A stretch of DNA of 64,000 nucleotides, from positions 37,238 to 101,237 of the forward strand of contig MU619259.1 of assembly GCA_025201805.1 (NCBI GenBank). The letters run 5' to 3'. Positions within the stretch are counted from its first letter, which is position 1. The number at the start of each line of letters is the position of its first letter. This DNA is from Parasitella parasitica. Its lineage: Eukaryota > Mucoromycota > Mucoromycetes > Mucorales > Mucoraceae. Both the position numbers and the translations under genes were made by a program. Below are positions 57,482 to 64,000 of the stretch, piece after piece. The notes beneath the pieces were generated by a model, which saw nothing but the letters and a program-made list of their open reading frames with translations, was not told the DNA's origin and ran no database searches.

Positions 57482-58183
57482 TTATTCATCATCAGGTTCC
57501 AACTTCAACTCATTCAACCAAAGACTTGAATCTTCCTGTTTAATTACACACGGTACATAATCATCTGTGTTATTGTTTGCTGCTGAAGTATTGTTTGAAA
57601 GACAAAAGTTGATAACATCACCTTTGGCCTTATACTTTCTTTTATGCTCTGGTAGAAACGAGTAAAGAAATGAACAAAGCGCATGCAGAAATTTTGTGAT
57701 ACTTCTTTGATTTTCATGGTCAACAAAGAACAATATAGTATCAGAGGGGAGAGGCTTTTGTAGAACATTGGCATCAATATTTTTCTCCAAAAGGTAATCT
57801 TTCAAGCCTGGAAATGATGCCACCGTAATCTTGTGATTAGTACCATTCACCAAGGTTTTAGTGAATATTTTTCTGTTTGAATGAACAAAATAACCGCAGA
57901 AGCGAAAGCCAAAGTTCCATCGATAAATTTTAGAGCTGGAAGGCAGTTTAGAGTCTTCGTAAATAAGGTGCTGAAAATGTGCAATATGGTTATAGCCATT
58001 AAATTCGATTGAAGTTTTGATTTTTCGTTGAAATGTTTGTCTTGTTGGCAAAACCACCTTCAATTTTCTGTTTTCTACGAGAATGGCTGATTCCCTAGTA
58101 GGTAAAGATGATACTGAGGACGCTAATGGGGATGAGATAAAGGCCTCCGCTTTGATTTTGATAGAGCTGTTATTAAGGCCCAT
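57482..58183 (-). CDS. Hypothetical protein, with a frame-offset coiled-coil reading frame just upstream
   Basis: Open frame of 233 residues that I do not recognise. It has a Lys-rich N-terminal third, a central region with Trp/Phe (IYRWNFGFRFCGYFVHSNRK), a possible alpha/beta stretch (TILFFVDHENQRSITKFLHA) and an acidic end (LKLEPDDE). Immediately upstream, from an ATG at 58276-58278, a different frame encodes a strong coiled coil (NNAKKIIQKQRKQIEDLKRQ, then LEEYKW). This reads through the first 60 bp of the longer frame before a stop. No clear intron joins the two, so the real start and gene structure are uncertain. A bZIP-like or regulatory protein is possible, but nothing proves it. Confidence 0.55.
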   Translation of the reverse strand: MGLNNSSIKIKAEAFISSPLASSVSSLPTRESAILVENRKLKVVLPTRQTFQRKIKTSIEFNGYNHIAHFQHLIYEDSKLPSSSKIYRWNFGFRFCGYFVHSNRKIFTKTLVNGTNHKITVASFPGLKDYLLEKNIDANVLQKPLPSDTILFFVDHENQRSITKFLHALCSFLYSFLPEHKRKYKAKGDVINFCLSNNTSAANNNTDDYVPCVIKQEDSSLWLNELKLEPDDE

Positions 58184-58278
58184 TTGTATTCCTCTAATTG
58201 ACGTTTCAAATCTTCTATCTGCTTTCTCTGCTTCTGTATGATCTTTTTAGCGTTATTATCGTATTTTAGATGATTCAT

Positions 58279-59953
58279 ATTTATTTCAAAAGCTCATATT
58301 TAAAAAAGATAGTCGAAAGCAAAATGCATTTCATAAAACCCCTCATTTGCTTGATGATAGGTGGCACAGTTTAGAATTATTCATAAGTTTCGTTCGTGAT
58401 ATATTTCTTTTTTTTTTTTTGTTTGGTAGCAATGATATATTCGATAGGCAGTAATCTTTATCACGCTATACAAATATGACACCATGCTTGAAAATATTCA
58501 TATATTGTACATGTACCCAAATGCCAGTTGATGAAAAGGAGCTTTCCAAACCTTCTCATGTAGAAAATGAATTATATAATGCCTGTACAAAAAATGCAAA
58601 AAAGTTGGAATTTTTTTCCTTTATTCAAGGGGTTGAATTGTACCTGGTACATGTTATTTAAGAATGAACCTAATTTCGAATAAACTTTCTCCTTTTTTTC
58701 TTTTTGATAGGTAAAAAAAAAGAGCAAGTATCCAACTACTTGGGTTTTCTTTGTACCACAGTAATTTTATTAAATCGATATTTACAAGTTCTCGTGCAAA
58801 TATTGCATAAATCAAGAAATGGAGCCTATCATAGCAGCATAGAAATACAATTTAACCACGCTTGCAGTTGCATTCTACAACCATGGTCACCGCTACAGAG
58901 CAAGGGGGAGGTTTCTCAACCTCTTTTCTCTGTAACACCCCACACATTTCAAGTAGCCCTTTTCAATGTCTATCACACATATATTATATGTCGCATTGCA
59001 TGAACGATAGTTTAATCCCTTAATAGTATAGGGCTACGAGGCCTATTACAGCAGAAAATTAACACGTGTTTTATGTTAAAATTCTATATTTGATCGGTTG
59101 GTACCTGTATATCATCTGACGGATGATGCCTATTTGTTCTCCTTCACAGTGTCTTGAGCCGAGGAGGGTTTATAATCAGTCATATGGAAAAGGATACTTG
59201 GTCTCATACATAAAACAGAAGGGGCGTAACACAAAGTTTAAATTTTTTGAAGATGTCGATCTTCTGTTTCATACGAAAAGAAAGGTTATTAATATGTAGA
59301 CAAAGTTGGCTTTTTTGTTTGTGGATTACATTCAAAGCACACTGAGTAATGAAAATGATTGTCTATTCTGAGTCCAATATTTTTAAATGTGAATGCTTCA
59401 TGTGACAATATAATATCTCATCATTTCTGCGTTTTACATACATATTAGGAGATACACACAAGCAATTCGAGGGTTGGATACGTCTACTTTTGAAAGGAAG
59501 GGGATACTATTATCTCTGCTCCTAGTCAATGGCAGGAGAATCAGAGGAAGAAAGGCAAGGGAGAAAGTTGGGTTTGTAATAATAAAACGAGTTTAATCAA
59601 AGTATAATTATATCATTTTCAATGAAATGTTAAATTTCATGTTGGCGTTCTTCTGTTTGAGTATGCAAGCGTGTACATACATGCCTATTACCTTATAAAT
59701 ACTATCCTGTGTCATCAATACAAGCGAATCGTCTGTTTGCACTTTATAATTTCTACATTAAGCAATTCATATCATATGTATAAATTTGTGAGGAAGGGAG
59801 GACGTGAGGAGAAAAAAGAACAAGAGGGAAGCTTATTGTTTATGCATCGAGATTTTTTTTTTCTTTTCCGTTTTTCATTATTTCTTTTCTCTCTTTTTCC
59901 TTCCTCTCTTTTTCAAACTTTCCCTTTTTTTTTATTATTATTCTTTTTCTATC
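58279..59953. other. Intergenic, CT-rich promoter before UCH37 homologue
   Basis: A 1.7-kb spacer between divergent genes. The last 100 bases before the UCH37 start are strongly pyrimidine-rich (about 59850-59950), typical of a fungal core promoter. Short frames at 58476-58661 and 58704-59003 lack recognisable content. Confidence 0.45.
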
Positions 59954-61625
59954 ATGTCAAAAGAGGCTCCTCCCGGGAGTAACTCTTGGAATCTCTTGGA
60001 ACCTGATCCAGGTACACTATTTTTATTTTTTTTATTTTTTTTTAATTAGGTAATAATGGTTACCATGGTTAGACATTAAATTATCTAGTAGGCACCTTCA
60101 CACAACTCTGCACTCAAATAGGTGCCCATTCAGTTCAGGTGGAACAGATTAAACTGCTTGACAGAGACGCTATTCGCAATTTAAGGTAAATATATATCCT
60201 TTTCCTGCATAAAAAAAACAAATAAAAACATGTAAATTTGCATTAAATAGACCTATTCATGGACTTATTATCATTATTAAACATAAACTGGAATCTTTCA
60301 TATCCAAAGATGATTCAACTGCAACTACAAACTCATCAAGTAGTCATATTTATTTTTCGAATCAAGTATGCCCAAGGACATTACTATTTTCATAAGTGCA
60401 TACAGACTTACTTTTGTATCCAAATAGGTCGTTCACAATGCTTATGCTATGCATGCTTTGCTTAACGTTCTTTTAAACAGCAACAGTATCGATATCGGAA
60501 AAGAACTCGATCATTTTAAGCAGTTTACCAACGATTTTACTTCAATGGTACTTCAATAGAATGTACACTTTTATCTTTAAAATTTTTCTTATGCTCACAT
60601 TCGTTTATACTTAGTTGAAAGGCTTGACTTTAACAAATAGTCATGTATTTAGACATGCCCATAATAGTCTCTCAAGGTAAAGCACATAGCTATATGCATG
60701 ATGCACATGCGGTTTACTAATTTATCTCAGGTGTAGCCACAAATCAACACATGAATCGAATAGTGAAATTTACCATTCGATTTCATATATAAAATCTGAT
60801 GGATATGTATGGGAGTTAGATGGATTAAAAAGGGGTCCTTTAAAACTGGGTAAAACAAACAGATGCACATGCTTGAATCTTGCATTAGGTGTCCTAATAA
60901 GCATCTTGATTAACTACAATAGGTGCTTGTAATGATAACAACTGGCTTGATGTTGCACATAATGAAATAACTAAAAGATGCGAAATGTAGGTTTGAAGTT
61001 GAATGTATTACATCTTGTCCAAACTATTTTTATCAACTAGGTATCAGAGGCAAAACTTAACAGTTTCGTTATGGGCTGTCATAGAGGATAGAAAATTAGT
61101 TTATCAACGAAAACTAATCGAGAAATTATATGTTAAGCGCGAAATAGAGTACCTGCTTGATACACAACAGCCCGACTGGCGAATGCGTATGAATGTACCT
61201 CATTGGGAGGAAGAATACAAACACGCAATGAACCAAAACGAAAGAAACAAGCGTGGAAAAATGCTATTCACCCAACTACTCAGTTACTGCAAATCGTTTG
61301 ATCAATTACCAGTGCAAGATCAAAATATGATACATTCGTTTTTAAGGGAAAACTCGGACGAAGAAAAGCAAGACATCATGGACACCTGGTTACAAATACA
61401 AGACGACTCGTTAAGACTCTATGAGAATCTTGGCATAGAGTTAGAGAAACAAGAGATTTACGAGGTAAGAATGCACGACGGAAAAGGTTACAGCAGTTGA
61501 AGAGTTTGATTTCTTGCCAGATAAATCACCTAAAAAGGAAGCACGATTACATGCCATTTATTCGATCATTTATCCAAGGACTTTGTGAAGAAGGTCATCT
61601 GCAGTCAATAACAGACATGTCCTGA
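59954..61625 (+). CDS. UCH37/UCHL5-family ubiquitin C-terminal hydrolase with catalytic Cys replaced by Tyr
   Basis: Nine exons (59954-60011, 60092-60185, 60251-60365, 60428-60547, 60615-60676, 60731-60849, 60923-60986, 61041-61464, 61521-61625) encode 386 residues. UCH37 trims ubiquitin chains at the proteasome (with Rpn13) and in INO80. Conserved landmarks are SWNLLEPDPGTF, RPIHGLI, the oxyanion Gln in YFSNQ, LKGLTLTNSHVFRHAHNS, IYHSISYI with His165, WELDGLKRGPLKLG with Asp180, and the C-terminal ULD helix INHLKRKHDYMPFI. At the nucleophile the family has NACA, but here residue 95 is Tyr (TAT, 60443-60445: HNAYAMHALLNVLL). All other exons and splice sites are intact. The KEKE tail after the ULD is absent. 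The product is expected to be catalytically dead unless this is a sequencing error. Confidence 0.93.
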
Positions 61626-62038
61626 AGAAACAAATAACCATTTATTACACACAACAATACGTTTATTCGCTATACTGCACACACTATACTTACAGCAAAT
61701 TACACGACGATTAACACTTATACACATACGCTTTTCCACCCTTTGACAGCATCAAATTATCAACCACGAGATTCTTTTACATATATGCCCTTACACTCTT
61801 TTTTTTTTTTGATAAAAAAAAAATTATATAAATTCATAGATGTTACCATTCCTTTAAATCTCTTTGGGTATCATTTTAAATTTAGCAAATCAACTACATA
61901 AACATAACTAGGCTTTTTCTTTAATCGTTAATTTTGCATAAAAACACGAAATTTTTCCCTGAAACCAACAGACACCAACTGATTAACAGCTAGTAGAGCC
62001 TTGTAATAAAGTTTCCAGCCATGCAATAAAGACCCTAG
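61626..62038. other. Intergenic, no feature seen
   Basis: AT-rich spacer with a T run followed by an A run near 61800-61822. No gene recognised. Confidence 0.4.
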
Positions 62039-62263
62039 ATGAATTCATTGTCCCAAAGCTATAAAAAGAAGCGCGTTTCAAAGAGATTGAGTAAAGAAGC
62101 ATCTATTGAAATGGGCAAAAAGAACAACACAAGTCATCATAAGGAGGCCACCGATAGAGAGGACAAGCGCAGGCCAAAGACCAAGACTGAAAAGAAGCTG
62201 GAACATCAACAGCACAAAATGAAGAAGCAAGCCAGGGCCGAGGCCAAGAAAGGGTTTGAATAA
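62039..62263 (+). CDS. Small basic protein, function unknown
   Basis: Single-exon frame of 74 residues starting MNSLSQSYKKKRVSKR. It is almost entirely charged (Lys, Arg, Glu, His) and ends KKQARAEAKKGFE. The composition resembles small ribosome- or nucleolus-associated proteins, but I recognise no family. It lacks introns and is close to the TMEM230 gene (convergent, 207 bp apart). The charged composition, ATG start and fit of the frame favour a real gene, but chance is not excluded. Confidence 0.45.
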   Translation: MNSLSQSYKKKRVSKRLSKEASIEMGKKNNTSHHKEATDREDKRRPKTKTEKKLEHQQHKMKKQARAEAKKGFE

Positions 62264-62470
62264 ATATGCCATCTCATGTCCAATTATGCAACCGCTATGT
62301 GATGCCTCTTTCAATCCCTTGTTTTCTGACAGTTTTCATATACTCTATCTATTCAAATAAATAGCGATAGCCATTTTTTGATAATCCATATCCAAATGAT
62401 TTATTATTTAGTATACCGGTACTAAATACAATGCTAGGTCTATTAAATGTGCTACTGTTTTAACATCAAT

Positions 62471-62983
62471 TTAGTCCCAGTCAGGTATAAGCGAAAAATC
62501 GTATCCTGGATACTTGTAATACGCATAGTAAGCAATGTACAAATGATAAGCACCTATATAACAACACAGTTAGCAATGGATGCCGTTATCAAAATCGAAA
62601 ACTTACCTGGGATAAACATGATACTCCCAAGGACAATAAATGGGGTTCCTCTTGCTAACCAAATCTACGATTAAGATTTTTAGTCGTAAGCCAACTTAAA
62701 AGATGCAAACGTATATATACTTCAGAGGTGATGGTGCCAATTTTGATTAAAATACCAAGCGATAACAAAGTGCCTCCTGCAACAAATAATAACGTAGCTA
62801 ATCCGATAGCATTCCATGGAACTATGTTATACACATTAGTAAGAAAAACTAAATACACAGCCAATATCTGAGGAACTAACTAGGCGTCTCGGGTGTTTCA
62901 AACTGGGCATCAGTAAAGCCTTGGTCTTCTTGTAATTGTGCAAAACGCCTTGCTTTGTTTTTCGGTTTAAGTGGATTACGCAT
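62471..62983 (-). CDS. TMEM230 homologue (DUF872 membrane protein)
   Basis: Four exons (62881-62983, 62721-62821, 62607-62664, 62471-62553) encode 114 residues. Two membrane spans are present: AIGLATLLFVAGGTLLSLGI and TPFIVLGSIMFIPG. The family signature PGAYHLYIAYYAYYKYPGYD and the acidic ending IPDWD match TMEM230, a small protein of Golgi, recycling endosomes and secretory vesicles. The introns are 53-59 bp and each junction keeps phase. An in-frame extension upstream of this ATG reaches back to an ATG at 63204 without a stop. The conserved family start and length favour the shorter protein. Confidence 0.88.
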
Positions 62984-63926
62984 CTTTGAAAAAGGAGATA
63001 AAGAATGAAAGAGTCGAAGTTTATGTTTTTTGCTTCTTGTCAACCATCGGACTGTTTCAAAGGCCAATCGTTGCCTGATGCACATTTCGTCAGAGTCTGA
63101 CAGACAGTTATACGTAAAATAACACCAAACATATTCTGAAGGTTGACCTGGCCACAACATCAATTTCGTTGCTTGTGACTCTAAAGACAATGAAATTCGC
63201 AAGGGCCCAGACGCCATATTGGTATCTTCACAATGCCATTCTATAAGTGCGAGAGGTGGAAGTATCACAATGTGGATAGTAAGAAAATAACCTCTGTTAT
63301 TATAAAATGAGATGTGAACAGTTAAGGAAGTGAAGATAATATTAATACCTATACTCTGCGTGTTCTATTGAAAGCTTTGCGAGCCATCTTACCATTTTTT
63401 TTTATAATGCCTTGTTTTATTTCAGCCCATAAGCAGCAACAGGATCACACTGTTAGATTTGATTAAGATAGCCTCAAGATATCACACAATTTAATCTACT
63501 ATGTATACACTTCACTGTCGATCCGAATTTTATTATATTCTACGAATCCCTAAAAAATAGATATGTCTACACGTTTTCTTTGATACTTCAAACCCTCCAA
63601 TCTTAATTATAAGTACCGAACCACAAGTATGCATACAGGTATAAACCGTTAATATATCTTTAAAAGAATAAATTTTGTACACAACTCTAAAATTAAATGC
63701 AACGACACAAGAAATTGAAAGGCGCTTCTTTTAGAATTCCAGCTTTGTTAATCAGGGCATTTTGCAGGGAGCGTTGGATATAATCATTCTATAGCTAATA
63801 TATTTACGTATTTATGTATCATGATATAGAACTGCAAAAGTTTCGATTGGGAGTAAATTTCATGAGGCTGAATACATAAAAAGTATATAGGGAGAACTTA
63901 AAATCTTAATTCGCCATGCTGAATAA
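62984..63926. other. Upstream region of TMEM230 gene with in-frame extension
   Basis: About 220 bp upstream of the TMEM230 ATG stay open in the same frame (MASGPLRISLSLESQATKLM, then WPGQPSEYVWCYFTYN). This could be a longer N-terminus or part of an overlapping gene. A further short start (MARKAFNRTRR) with a GTATAG donor lies near 63391, but it does not join in frame in any simple way. The rest is AT-rich without a gene. Confidence 0.35.
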
Positions 63927-64000
63927 TTATCTTCGTTGTTTTTCTTGCAAATATGCTTTATAAGCAAAGACAAACACATCTAATTCTTTAAAGATACACT
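63927..64000 (-). CDS. Possible C-terminus of a gene entering from beyond the right edge
   Basis: The last 74 bases read on the minus strand as KELDVFVFAYKAYLQEKQRR followed by a TAA stop, a helix-like basic ending. Too short to assign; it could be chance. Confidence 0.25.
   Translation of the reverse strand, partial: CIFKELDVFVFAYKAYLQEKQRR

Noticed and set aside
58704-59003. 99-codon plus-strand frame
   Set aside because: No domain, and coding potential looks no better than surrounding AT-rich DNA.
1-64000. tRNA, rRNA, CRISPR arrays or a secondary-metabolite cluster
   Set aside because: I scanned by eye for tRNA B-box-like sequences and repeat-spacer arrays and found none convincing; the genes are unrelated housekeeping genes. 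A dedicated tRNA scan could still find one.

Overview
The window is eukaryotic nuclear DNA from a filamentous fungus. It is AT-rich, and its genes are split by many short introns, mostly 50-65 bp, with GT...CTAAC...TAG-type signals. Gene content includes a class V chitin synthase with a myosin motor, an AreA/Nit2-type GATA factor, and an Env7/STK16 kinase. A very long Sel1-repeat protein and a decayed high-copy element typical of early-diverging fungi point to Mucoromycota, probably Mucorales. That placement is an inference, because no rRNA or other species marker is present. I rebuilt exon structures by hand from splice signals, reading frame and protein-family similarity. In every complete multi-exon model the exon lengths sum to a multiple of three.

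Layout. 1-4263 (-): 5' two thirds of a class V chitin synthase, cut by the window edge. 4929-6425 (-): a 498-residue low-complexity protein ending in a His/Cys-rich tail. 7560-13391 (-): DNA polymerase alpha catalytic subunit in 13 exons. 13537-14158 (-): a Nudix-fold/mL46-like protein. About 14791-18545 (-): a decayed multi-kilobase element. 18609-19630 (-) and 19818-22759 (+): a p24 cargo receptor and the kinetochore protein CENP-I/Mis6, divergent from a 187-bp spacer. 23076-24587 (+): beta-tubulin. 24841-26719 (+): retromer sorting nexin Vps5. 27898-29577 (-): an F-box protein. 31272-32550 (+): an Env7/STK16-like kinase. 33280-33339: assembly gap. 33590-38760 (+): a 1623-residue Sel1-repeat protein. 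39756-41527 (-) and 41768-42122 (+): eIF3d and a SNAPIN-like BLOC-1/BORC subunit, divergent. 42415-43963 (-): GATA factor. 45130-47980 (-): MCM4. 49053-51614 (-): mitochondrial aconitase. 51615-54378: gene-empty, with a short degenerate repeat array. 54379-56278 (-): a Hal4/Sat4-type kinase. 57482-58183 (-): an unrecognised protein. 59954-61625 (+): a UCH37-family deubiquitinase. 62039-62263 (+): a small basic protein. 62471-62983 (-): a TMEM230 homologue.

The genes are mostly housekeeping: replication (Pol alpha, MCM4), chromosome segregation (CENP-I, beta-tubulin), endomembrane traffic (p24, Vps5, SNAPIN-like, TMEM230, Env7-like kinase), translation (eIF3d), energy metabolism (aconitase), wall synthesis and nitrogen regulation. 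They look like unrelated neighbours; nothing suggests a metabolic cluster or a new defence system.

The strongest points for a second look are these. The UCH37 homologue has Tyr where the catalytic Cys should be. The beta-tubulin carries Ala198 and Tyr167, both classic benzimidazole-resistance states. An intact CENP-I gene sits in a lineage reported to lack CENP-A. Other points are a GC-AG intron in VPS5, a low-complexity insertion next to the kinase HRD motif, a very long acidic N-terminus on Pol alpha, and the relic element at 14.8-18.5 kb.
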